A DNA stretch of 64,000 nucleotides, taken from contig BRXU01000006.1 in the NCBI GenBank assembly GCA_030267565.1, forward strand, positions 4,328,001 through 4,392,000, written 5' to 3'. Source of the stretch: Pleodorina starrii (Eukaryota > Chlorophyta > Chlorophyceae > Chlamydomonadales > Volvocaceae). Positions 33,888 to 44,400 of the stretch are shown piece by piece. Every line of letters starts with the position of its first letter. Within the stretch, counting starts at the first letter, position 1. The position numbers and the translations under genes were made by a program. The notes under the pieces were generated by a model that saw nothing but the letters and a program-made list of their open reading frames with translations, was not told where the DNA came from and searched no databases.

Positions 33888-36268
33888 ATGCGCACCCCAT
33901 GCTCCGTGCCGCTCAGCCCCATGCTCCACCCCGCATCGTACTGCTGGGCCAGCTCGCGGCCTGCCTCAGCCCATGCTCTGCCTCAGTCCACCTGGCTGCA
34001 TGCTCCGCCCGCCTGTTGTGTGTGCTGCATACTACCGTTGACGAAGACCCTGCGCTTTCGTGCAGTGCCGTCCCACCCCGCCCCACCTCATGCTCCGTGC
34101 CCCTTGCCCTTGCCCCGCTTGTTCTGTCACCCCCGGGGCGCATGCTTCCCAACACACCCACCCCGCCCCTGCCCCGCAACCGCAACCACAACCGTAACCA
34201 CAACCGCAACCGCAATCGCAACCGCAGCGAGCGGCCTCATGCTCCGCGGCGGTCCACTCCATGCTCCGCTCCAGTCTGCCTTGCTCCATGCTCCACCCTG
34301 GCCCGCCCCACTCCATGCTCCACCCCGCCCCACCCCATGCTCCGCCCCGCTCCACCCTATGCTCCGCAGCAGTGTGCCTCGCCCCATGCTCCGCCTCGCC
34401 CTGCTTCCTCCCATCTTCCACCACGCTCCGCCTCGCCCCATGCTCCGCCCCGCCCTGCCTTGCTCCATGTTCCGCACCACTCCAACCCATGCTCCGCGGT
34501 GCTCTGCATCCGCACCGTTCCGTCTCACCCTATGCTCCGCCCCGGCCCGCCGTGTTCCATGCTCCGCCTCGCACCGTCTCACCCCATGCTCTTTCCCGCT
34601 TCCCCTCAGCCCGCCTGGCCCCATGCTCCGCTCTGCACCACCTCGCCCCATGCTCCGCTGTGCCCTATCCCGCCCCATGCTCCGCCCCGCCCATGGGGGC
34701 GTCGTACCCCCATGTTCTGCACCTGTTGCCCGGCATCACCCCTGCGATCTCGCCATCGTGTGATGCATGTGGGTACCTCGTGCAGCCGGTGCGATGGGGA
34801 GCCAACACGTTGGCCCGCCTCCGGTCTGCAGTCCCTTTCTCCTCGCCCGCTCCATAAATTTATAAAATATAATACTCCCGACCCCTCGTTCTTCCTTCCT
34901 CCCCTCCCGACACACCCTGCCCTATGCCACCTCCGAGGACCAACATCGCGTCGCCTCCCATCCTGCCGTCGTTTCCCTTGTCTCCCCCCTCCCATCCTCC
35001 CGTCGTTGTCCCCTCTCTTTGACTCACCCGTGCCCTTACTCCGCGATCCGCCTTTCTCCCCTTCCTTGTTATCCGTTCCTCTTGCATCGCCCCATGGTCT
35101 GTTCCGCCTTGCCTCATTCTATGCTCCTGCCCGCCCCGCCTCACCCTACGCTCCGCTCCGCCCTGTGTCGCCCTATGCTCCGCCCTGCTCCGCCTCGCTC
35201 CATGCTCCGCGCCGCTCCGCTTCACCCCATGCTCCGCCCCGCTCCACCTCGCCCCATGCTCTGCCCCGCTCTGTGTCGCCCCATGCTCCGCTCCACCCCG
35301 CCTCGCTCCATGCTCCGCACCGCTCTGCCTGGCCCCATGCTCCACCCCGCCCCGCTGTGCCCCATGTTCCGCCCCGCCGTTATCTTCATTCCGCCTCAGC
35401 CTCAGTTATGCACGTGCTGTACTATCGTGCCTGTTGTGTACTATCGTTCACGAAGGCCTGGTGCTTCCGTGCCCCGCTCCACTCCATGCTCTGCCCCGCT
35501 TCACCTCGCCTCATGCTCCGCCCCGCTCCACCTGGCGTCATGCTCCACCCCACCCCATGTTTTGCATCGCTCCGCCCCATGCTCCGTGCCGCTCCACCCC
35601 ATGCTCCACACCGCTCCACCCCATGCTCCACGCCGTCCCGCCCATGCTCTGCCCTGCTCGGCGTCACTCCATGCTCCACCCTGCCCTGCCTCACCCCACG
35701 CTCAACCCGGGCCCGCCTTACCTCATGCTCCGCTCCACCCCGCCCCACCCCCCAACTCCAGCATCGTGTCCGAACTACCCTTCAGCGCTCCATTCCACAT
35801 TCTCTTCACTGATTATCCCCAGTTCGTTCGCCTCACCCCATGCTCCACCCCGCCCCGCCCCATGCTCTGCTTTGCGCCGCCCCATTCTCCGCTCCGCTCT
35901 GCCTCACGTCATGCTCCGCTCCATCCTGCCTGACCCCATACTTTTCCCCGGTTTACTATGCTCCACCCTGCCCCGCTCGGCCCCGCCGATTTGTAAGCCT
36001 CGCTCTGATTGCTGTTTTGCTCTGCCCTGCTGTGTTCCTTGTTCTGTCGTCCCGCTCCATGCTCTGTCCCGCTCCACCCCACCCCGTGCAGCGGGGCAAC
36101 TGGGGCGGACAGGTGGAGGGGGACCACCCCGTCCCATGCTCCGTGCTGCTCCCTCCTTGCCCGCCTCGCTCTATGCTCCGCTCCCATGTTTCACGCGTAA
36201 GGGCAGTGCTTTCCGCACTGCTTCCATGGTCCGACCCGCCCCGCCTTGCCCCATGCTCCACCCCGCTT
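33888..36268. repeat. C-rich minisatellite block 4
   Basis: It matches block 1 with an internal deletion: 23180-23360 of block 1 is missing near 35394. An AT-rich patch at 34857-34873 replaces the sequence found in the other copies. Confidence 0.85.
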
Positions 36269-36691
36269 CGCTTCGCTTCGCTGCTGACTTCCATGCGGTA
36301 ACATTGTGCAGAATGTTCCTCACTCAGGTTCCCTTCAGACCAACGGCTGACCCCCGCATCCATATCCATCTCCTCCCCCACATCCCCCCTTGCCCTTGCT
36401 CCCGGTTTTCCTTCCCCCCCTCTCGACACACCCTGCCGTATTTTTCGCGGTGCCCCAACGGCTGACCTCCGCATCCATCTCCATCTCCTCCCCCACATCC
36501 CCCTTCGCCGGGTAATTTTGGCTCACTTGTCAATTTTTCGCCTCTTCACTAATTATTCCCACTTCGCTGGCTCCTTTACCCACGTCGAGTATACCGCTCT
36601 GGCCGCTATCTCCGACACGAACTGCCCCTGCCGCCGTTTTGCCGCCCACATCCCTTATATCCACCTATGCTCCACTTATCATATATCCACC

Positions 36692-36857
36692 CCAGCCAGC
36701 CAGCCAGCCAGCCACGTAGCCAGCCAGCCAGCCAGGCAGTCAGGCAGGCAGGCAGGCAGCCAGGCAGCCAGGCAGCCAGGCAGCCAGGCAGCCAGGCAGC
36801 CAGGCAGCCAGGCAGCCAGGCAGCCAGGCAGCCAGGCAGCCAGGCAGGCAGGCAGCC
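36692..36857. repeat. CAGCCAGG array 5
   Basis: This is longer than array 1 by about 18 bp and otherwise the same. Confidence 0.9.
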
Positions 36858-37279
36858 GTATTGCTCACATTTCGCTGCACCACAGTCCCATAGGAAGTTC
36901 AACAGCAGTTGGTGTGGAATGTGCTCGCACGGTGGGTGCAGAGCATGGGGTAGCACTCCCGCGTCGTTGCTGCAGGACCGTTACTAACAAAGCAGTAACA
37001 GGTTCGTGGTCTTTTGAGAAATAAATTTTAATTAAGAATAGGGTCGCGCACGCTTTGAACCGGCGACCCCTGGTTAAATATAAATTTTGGCCGGCCATGG
37101 GTTTTGAACCGGCAACCTCCGGATTCCATCGACGGCGACCTAGCGATCGAGCGTTTTACAGACATGCCAAAATCGGTGAACCCCGGTACACACCCACGAA
37201 GTCTGAAAAATGCACGAGTGGCCACGGTATCAAACTGGCCTTCGGCTCGCCCTTTGGGCTCGCTTAGCAAATCCCTTTC
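36858..37279 (-). repeat. tRNA-like B-box module, copy 4
   Basis: This is close to copy 1 with a few substitutions, including GGCAACCTCC in place of GGCGACCTCC beside the B box. Confidence 0.45.
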
Positions 37280-37294
37280 GCTGTCGGCACAAAA

Positions 37295-37530
37295 TGCACT
37301 GTAACCGTAACCGAAACCAAAACTGAAACTGAAATCGAAACCGAAACCGAAACCGAAACCGAAACCGAAACCGAAACCGAAACCGAAACCGAAACCCTAC
37401 CGAAACCGAAACCGAAACCGAAACCGAAACCGAAACCGAAAGAAAAAGCGAAACCGAAACCGAAACCGAAAGCGAAACCGAAACCGAAACCGAAACCGAA
37501 ACCGAAACTGAAACCGAAACCGAAACCTCC
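37295..37530. repeat. CCGAAA hexamer array 5
   Basis: The array is mostly CCGAAA units with two interruptions (AACCCTACC and AAAGAAAAAGCG). It follows a different leader (CTGTCGGCACAAAATGC) from arrays 1-4. Confidence 0.9.
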
Positions 37531-37644
37531 CCACCCCGTGATCCAGCGTGTATGACATCCCCGACAGCAGTTATGCACGTGCTGTACTATCGTGCCTGTT
37601 GTGTACTATCGTTCACGAAGGCCTGGTGCTTCCGTGCCCCGCTC

Positions 37645-38440
37645 CACCCCATGCTCTGCCCCGCTTGACCTCGCCTCATGCTCCGCCCCGCTCCGCCTGG
37701 CGTTATGGTCCACCCCGCCCCATGTTTTGCATCGCTCCGCCCCATGCTCCGTGCCGCTCCACCCCATGCTCCACACCGCTCCACTCCATGCTCCACGCCG
37801 TCCCGCCCATGCTCTGCCCTGCTCGGCGTCACTCCATGCTCCACCCTGCCCTGCCTCACCCCACGCTCAACCCGGGCCCGCCTTACCTCATGCTCCGCTC
37901 CACCCCGCCCCACCCCCCAACTCCAGCATCGTGTCCGAACTACCCTTCAGCGCTCCATTCCACATTCTCTTCACTGATTATCCCCAGTTCGTTCGCCTCA
38001 CCCCATGCTCCACCCCGCCCCGCCCCATGCTCTGCTTTGCGCCGCCCCATTCTCCGCTCCGCTCTGCCTCACGTCATGCTCCGCTCCATCCTGCCTGACC
38101 CCATACTTTTCCCCGGTTTACTATGCTCCACCCTGCCCCGCTCGGCCCCGCCGATTTGTAAGCCTCGCTCTGATTGCTGTTTTGCTCTGCCCTGCTGTGT
38201 TCCTTGTTCTGTCGTCCCGCTCCATGCTCTGTCCCGCTCCACCCCACCCCGTGCAGCGGGGCAACTGGGGCGGACAGGTGGAGGGGGACCACCCCGTCCC
38301 ATGCTCCGTGCTGCTCCCTCCTTGCCCGCCTCGCTCTATGCTCCGCTCCCATGTTTCACGCGTAAGGGCAGTGCTTTCCGCACTGCTTCCATGGTCCGAC
38401 CCGCCCCGCCTTGCCCCATGCTCCACCCCGCTTCGCTTCG
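37645..38440. repeat. C-rich minisatellite block 5
   Basis: This is the second-unit copy of the minisatellite in the 2.17 kb tandem duplication. Confidence 0.85.
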
Positions 38441-38856
38441 CTTCGCTGCTGACTTCCATGCGGTAACATTGTGCAGAATGTTCCTCACTCAGGTTCCCTT
38501 CAGACCAACGGCTGACCCCCGCATCCATATCCATCTCCTCCCCCACATCCCCCCTTGCCCTTGCTCCCGGTTTTCCTTCCCCCCCTCTCGACACACCCTG
38601 CCGTATTTTTCGCGGTGCCCCAACGGCTGACCTCCGCATCCATCTCCATCTCCTCCCCCACATCCCCCTTCGCCGGGTAATTTTGGCTCACTTGTCAATT
38701 TTTCGCCTCTTCACTAATTATTCCCACTTCGCTGGCTCCTTTACCCACGTCGAGTATACCGCTCTGGCCGCTATCTCCGACACGAACTGCCCCTGCCGCC
38801 GTTTTGCCGCCCACATCCCTTATATCCACCTATGCTCCACTTATCATATATCCACC

Positions 38857-39022
38857 CCAGCCAGCCAGCCAGCCAGCCACGTAGCCAGCCAGCCAGCCAG
38901 GCAGTCAGGCAGGCAGGCAGGCAGCCAGGCAGCCAGGCAGCCAGGCAGCCAGGCAGCCAGGCAGCCAGGCAGCCAGGCAGCCAGGCAGCCAGGCAGCCAG
39001 GCAGCCAGGCAGGCAGGCAGCC
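38857..39022. repeat. CAGCCAGG array 6
   Basis: This is the exact counterpart of array 5 at an offset of 2165 bp. Confidence 0.9.
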
Positions 39023-39444
39023 GTATTGCTCACATTTCGCTGCACCACAGTCCCATAGGAAGTTCAACAGCAGTTGGTGTGGAATGTGCTCGCACGGTGG
39101 GTGCAGAGCATGGGGTAGCACTCCCGCGTCGTTGCTGCAGGACCGTTACTAACAAAGCAGTAACAGGTTCGTGGTCTTTTGAGAAATAAATTTTAATTAA
39201 GAATAGGGTCGCGCACGCTTTGAACCGGCGACCCCTGGTTAAATATAAATTTTGGCCGGCCATGGGTTTTGAACCGGCAACCTCCGGATTCCATCGACGG
39301 CGACCTAGCGATCGAGCGTTTTACAGACATGCCAAAATCGGTGAACCCCGGTACACACCCACGAAGTCTGAAAAATGCACGAGTGGCCACGGTATCAAAC
39401 TGGCCTTCGGCTCGCCCTTTGGGCTCGCTTAGCAAATCCCTTTC
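39023..39444 (-). repeat. tRNA-like B-box module, copy 5
   Basis: This is the exact counterpart of copy 4 in the second 2.17 kb unit. Confidence 0.45.
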
Positions 39445-39459
39445 GCTGTCGGCACAAAA

Positions 39460-39702
39460 TGCACTGTAACCGTAACCGAAACCAAAACTGAAACTGAAAT
39501 CGAAACCGAAACCGAAACCGAAACCGAAACCGAAACCGAAACCGAAACCGAAACCGAAACCGAAACCCTACCGAAACCGAAACCGAAACCGAAACCGAAA
39601 CCGAAACCGAAAGAAAAAGCGAAACCGAAACCGAAACCGAAAGCGAAACCGAAACCGAAACCGAAACCGAAACCGAAACTGAAACCGAAACCGAAACCTC
39701 CC
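39460..39702. repeat. CCGAAA hexamer array 6
   Basis: This is the same as array 5 with one additional CCGAAA unit. Confidence 0.9.
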
Positions 39703-39814
39703 CACCCCGTGATCCAGCGTGTATGACATCCCCGACAGCAGTTATGCACGTGCTGTACTATCGTGCCTGTTGTGTACTATCGTTCACGAAGGCCTGGTGC
39801 TTCCGTGCCCCGCT

Positions 39815-40085
39815 CCACCCCATGCTCTGCCCCGCTTGACCTCGCCTCATGCTCCGCCCCGCTCCGCCTGGCGTTATGGTCCACCCCGCCCCATGTTTTG
39901 CATCGCTCCGCCCCATGCTCCGTGCCGCTCCACCCCATGCTCCACACCGCTCCACTCCATGCTCCACGCCATCCCGCCCATGCTCTGCCCTGCTCGGCGT
40001 CACTCCATGCTCCACCCTGCCCTGCCTCACCCCACACTCAACCCGGGCCCGCCTTACCTCATGCTCCGCTCCACCCCGCCCCACC
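39815..40085. repeat. C-rich minisatellite block 6
   Basis: This is the partial third unit. After about 40168 it switches to the variant seen at 28.44-28.60 kb, so it is a mosaic of two repeat subfamilies. Confidence 0.8.
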
Positions 40086-40254
40086 CCCCGACTCCACCAT
40101 CGTGTCCAAACTACCCTTCAGCGCTCCACTCCACATTCTCTTCACTGATTATCCCCAGTTCGTTCGCTCCCTTACCCACACCTCGCTCCGCCTCGCTCCA
40201 TGGACGCCCTGCCTGTTTGCCCCTCCCTGCCTATTCCTGCCTGCCCTAAGTTGA

Positions 40255-40640
40255 ACCGCAGTTGAACAGCAGTTGGTATGGAATCTGCTCGCACGGTGGG
40301 TGCGGAGCATGGGGCAGCACTCCAGTGTCGTTGCTGTAGTGCAGCTACTAACAAAGCAGTAACAGGCTCGTGGTCTTTTGAAAAATATTTTTTAATAAAA
40401 ATTTTAATAAAAAAAAGCGCAGGATTTGAATCGGCGACCTCTGGTTTAATACAATTTTATGTCGCGCGGGATTCGAACCGACAACCTCAGGATTCCTTCG
40501 TCATCGACCTTGCGATCCACCGTTTTACAGACATGCCGAAATCGGAAAACCCCGGTACAGGCTTCCAGAGTCTGAAAAATGCACGAGTGGCCACGGTATC
40601 AAATCCCAAAGGGATTTGCATCCCAAAGGGATTTGCATGG
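40255..40640 (-). repeat. tRNA-like B-box module, copy 6 (terminal)
   Basis: This is a diverged copy with GGTTCGAATCCC on the minus strand (near 40468) and a duplicated AAATCCCAAAGGGATTTGCAT. Unlike the other five it is not followed by a hexamer array. It marks the right end of the macrosatellite. Confidence 0.45.
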
Positions 40641-40916
40641 GTGGCTCGCTTGACTTCGCGCGTGATGTTGGCTTGGTGCTGGCGGACTTGTTGGCTTTGC
40701 TCTTGGCATCCCTCCGTGGGTGCCCCTGGTGGGATGAACAGTCTGTCTAGCCTGCTGTACGGCTAGCAACCGGTATGGACACCGGTTCCTCTTGTAATTG
40801 TCGCTTCGCAACTACTGCATTAACTTTGCCCACACGCGCATTCGCCCAACCACGTCGCCCGCCCGCGCCCAACCCTCCTGCCCTTGCTGTGACCCGCCGC
40901 ACGCAGTCACCTACTC

Positions 40917-41437
40917 AGTGGGTCCGGCTTGCGACATGGATCCCGCGCCCAGTCTCACATGCTACGACGGAATGGTCATCAAAAGCATTATTTCCGCTTT
41001 CTTCGGCCGCTCTGATAGGACCACTTGTCCGTACCGTTTCGGTACCTTCGCGATGCAGAAGACCGACTGCAGCGTCCCCGACTACGCGGCGCACGTTAGC
41101 GGCCCTTGCTTGGGCAGGACGTCTTGTGTCGTTGACCGTTACGTGCCCGATCCCTGTGTTGGCACGTATAAGTGGGTCAGTGTCACATACGCGTGCGCTC
41201 CCCCTATGTCGCCGCCTCTATCGCCCCCTCCGTCATCGCCTGCTTCGCCCCCGCCGTCACCGCCCCCTTCGACCCCTCCGTCACCGCCCCCTTCGGCCCG
41301 GCCTTCACCGCCTCCTTATCCCCCTCCGTCACCGCCCCCTTCGCCTCCTCCGTCACCGCCCCCTTCGCCCCCTCCGTCACCGCCTCCTTCGCCCCGTCCG
41401 TCACCGCCTCCCTCGACCCCTCTGTCACCGTCATCAG
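40917..41437 (+). CDS. Exon encoding SUEL-type galactose-binding lectin and SPPP rod
   Basis: The frame is open from 40798, but a good 3' splice site (CCGCACGCAG) ends at 40916. The lectin domain has the family's spaced cysteines, the FFGR motif where YGR is usual, the C-x-G-R-x-S-C-x-V block, and the final DPC-GTYK-V-V-Y-C signature. The rod is a long run of SPPP units. Both flanking introns are phase 1. If the ATG at 40798 were used, the protein would lack a signal peptide, which argues for a missing first exon. Confidence 0.75.
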
Positions 41438-44400
41438 GTTCGTTGTGCAGCCGCGGCGTTACTCACTAACCATACGTCCGCATGTTTACTGCATGTCCGT
41501 TGCGTTGTGCACTCATCCTTAGGCATATCTTAGGCATATGATACATGCTCGTCGCACTCGAGGCGGTAGGGGTGAATGTAGGATAACGTTCTTGGGTACT
41601 AGGCATGACAAACCACAAACTAGCAGAAATGGCAGCATCATGTCATTTGGATGAGCGCGCCGGCACGGCCAACGATTGCCCGCACGGAAACGGCCTTACC
41701 TGCGTGTACTGTAGGTCTCATGGGACCGAACCCCACCCCCTCGTTACACCCGCCTTAGCTATATGTACCCATGCCTTGCTTACTAGCTGACTACATACAG
41801 CAGTACATACGTACGGTAGCGGCATAACATGCGTGTTGCATGCCGTTTCGTTCTGTATGTGTTCCTACCTACCTGTAGGTCCCGTGAGCGTGCTTGGCGG
41901 CTATGAGATGGCACCCTGGAATCTCGAGTGGTTCTACGATGAGACTGCTAGCTGGATTTGGTCGCGTCCCACTGCTGCCTCTTCCGCACCGACGGATATC
42001 ATAGTTATCTTCCGCCAGACGATAACCATCCCAGAGAGCATGAGTGGCACTATTGCTGGTGTGGCTGATGACTACTGCAGAGTGTCGCTCAACGGTACCA
42101 GTGTGGGCACCATAACTGGAGGATGGTAAGTAGATAGCGTGCGGGGAATGAACATAATAATTGCCAAGGTTTAGTTATGATTTATCACTGCAAAACTGAT
42201 TATAAAGCCTTATCCGTCTGCATTGTCCCAGAGGGTACTCACGGGGGTCGGATTCCTGGAAGGGTGGTGTCACGGGTTACCTGGTACTGGCTTCATCAAT
42301 AAATCAATTTCTTCTTTTATTGTAACGGGTGGCGTTCAACGAACACCCGCGACCGGGTTTAGGATTCTTCCGACCGAGTCTAGGATTCTTCCGACCAGGT
42401 TCCGACCGAGGTTCGGATTCTTCCGACCGGCCATAAGATTCCGACCGGCCCTCACCCGCTTTCAGAATAACCGCTACAAGTATCCGAATCTCAATGCCCC
42501 GGAAACAGATACTCGTTACGCAAAACTGTTTTTCAGTTACATGTCGCCGTGACACGGCACGAGTTTCGGATACCCGAAATCGACCCCTGGCGCGGCACGC
42601 CGGCTGGCAGCCGTTGAACCATACATCTACCCGCCGTCTATCTACCCGCGCCCATGTCATCAACACTCTGGTGCAGCAATTTATACATACATACGGTACC
42701 CTCATACCCTCATACGTATGCTGCTGCAATTGTTGGATGTGTCGCAGGAAGCCCACCAATCCTACCCTTCTAGAGAACCTTCAGCTCAAGGCCGGGCCAC
42801 TCAATGTTGAGGTGCTGTGCGGAAGCAATGGTGGCACCGCGGGCCTCCTGCTAGCAGTCTTTGGCAACGACTTCAATGTCCTAACGCGCACTGACAGCTC
42901 TTGGACTTGCACCGAGGCTGGCGCGCCACCACCACCACCGAGCCCAAACCCGCCGCCTCCACCACCGCCCCAAGGTAAGTGGTGCGCTTAGCTTATTATC
43001 ACTTACTGTGTGCGCGCCCTTGCTTGACTTGTATGATATGTACCCACTATCTACTGCACTTGCTTTTGCACCACATGCACCTACTGTCATGGTTTTGCCA
43101 TGCATCGCGCGTGCTAAAGCTCATGCGTATGGTAATGATCGCGGCGGCGATGGCATGCATGCTAGTCTTAGCTAGTCCAAGCAAGTCGAAAACATACTTG
43201 CAAACATTATACGTCACATTATCGCACTAGATAGTTGCTTGCACCGAAGCTAAATCGTCTGAACCGGTCTTGCTTGCATAATAATCCTTCCTCACTCGCC
43301 GCCCGCCGTACCCTGTCCTGCAGCCGCCACCGTCCTGGGATCCTTCAACATGGCTCCTTGGCTGATGACGACATTTGTTGACCTCACTGCAAAATGGATT
43401 TGGTCGACTCCGAGTGCTCATGTTGAGGCTTCTTCTTCAGTATACACCACCTGCACCAAAACGCTCAGCATTACGGCTGCCACGCCTGCGGTGCTGACTG
43501 GTGTAGTGGATGCAACCGCCGAAGTGTTCCTCAACGGCATGAACATGGGCAGCTTTTCTCAGGGGTGAGAAATAAGGAGCAGTAGCATTGAGCCGAAATA
43601 ATAGTGTGCTGACTTCGGCTGCTGGATGGGTGACGCACAATGACGGGCGGGAGCGAGGTTACACATACATACACCCTAAATATGAATAATGAGCTGGTCG
43701 CGATCTTCCATTGCTTGGGCTGCTGCATCTGAGACGTGGCTGGGTCCATCGCTCCTTCCCCCACATTCAATATTGCCATGCATCCAGAGCGAGAGCTTGG
43801 CCGCTACGCCACATTGCCTGCATGGCCTCTGAAAGTGATGTCATGTTCAAACGCATTGTGCGTATTTCCGCAGCGTTTGGTAATTCAATTGGTCACGTAC
43901 GGTCGGTTGCTTGGCTTGTGTGTGTGATCATTTCTTGCTTGGTGCTGGTGCCTGCTGATGGTTTCGTTGCAATGTCTGCCATGCACCGCAGGTGGCCCAA
44001 TGCCAGCACGACCCGCACCCCCCAGTCGGTTGACCTCAACCTTACGACCGGAACAAACACCATTGCAGTGCGTTGTGTAAATGGCGATGGTGGCCCAGCT
44101 GGTGTACTCTTCTCAATTGAGTGTTCTGCCGGCGCCGTCTTGGCCAAGTCGGATGCATCTTGGAGCTGTGCTGACACGGGAATTCCGCCACCTCCCGCCC
44201 CGCCACCGCCACCGCCATCCCCGCCACCTCCCATGCCACCATCACCTCGTCCCCCCAGCCCGCCGTCGCCGCCGCCTCCACCCTCTCCGTTACCTCCTAC
44301 CCCGCCCTCTCCTCCCCCATCTCCACCACCTCTGCGTAAGTTGCTTGCTGATGGGCCCTCCATCATCACCTACCCGCCACCTAATTACTTGAGCTGAATG

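Larger units (their letters stand above)
35403..39738. repeat. 2.17 kb tandem duplication
   Basis: 35403-37567 and 37568-39738 are tandem units with an offset of 2165 bp. The second unit is 2171 bp because its hexamer array has one extra CCGAAA. Each unit contains a minisatellite, a CAGCCAGG array, a B-box module and a hexamer array. A partial third unit runs from 39739 to about 40168. Near identity suggests very recent unequal exchange. Confidence 0.9.
21330..40640. repeat. Composite macrosatellite region (about 19 kb)
   Basis: The region is built from four recurrent blocks, usually in the plus-strand order C-rich minisatellite, CAGCCAGG array, tRNA-like module, hexamer array. Direct comparison shows nested duplications. 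21.34-25.0 kb matches 33.6-37.0 kb (offset 12232, then 12040). 22.1-23.6 kb matches 26.1-27.6 kb (offset about 4012). 24.2-25.0 kb matches 28.7-29.5 kb (offset 4512). 35403-37567 matches 37568-39738. 31.95-32.6 kb matches 32.6-33.26 kb. No gene is supported inside it. Confidence 0.85.

Noticed and set aside
24652..39022. CAGCCAGG arrays as CRISPR-like arrays
   Set aside because: They are uninterrupted short tandem repeats without spacers, in a eukaryotic genome.
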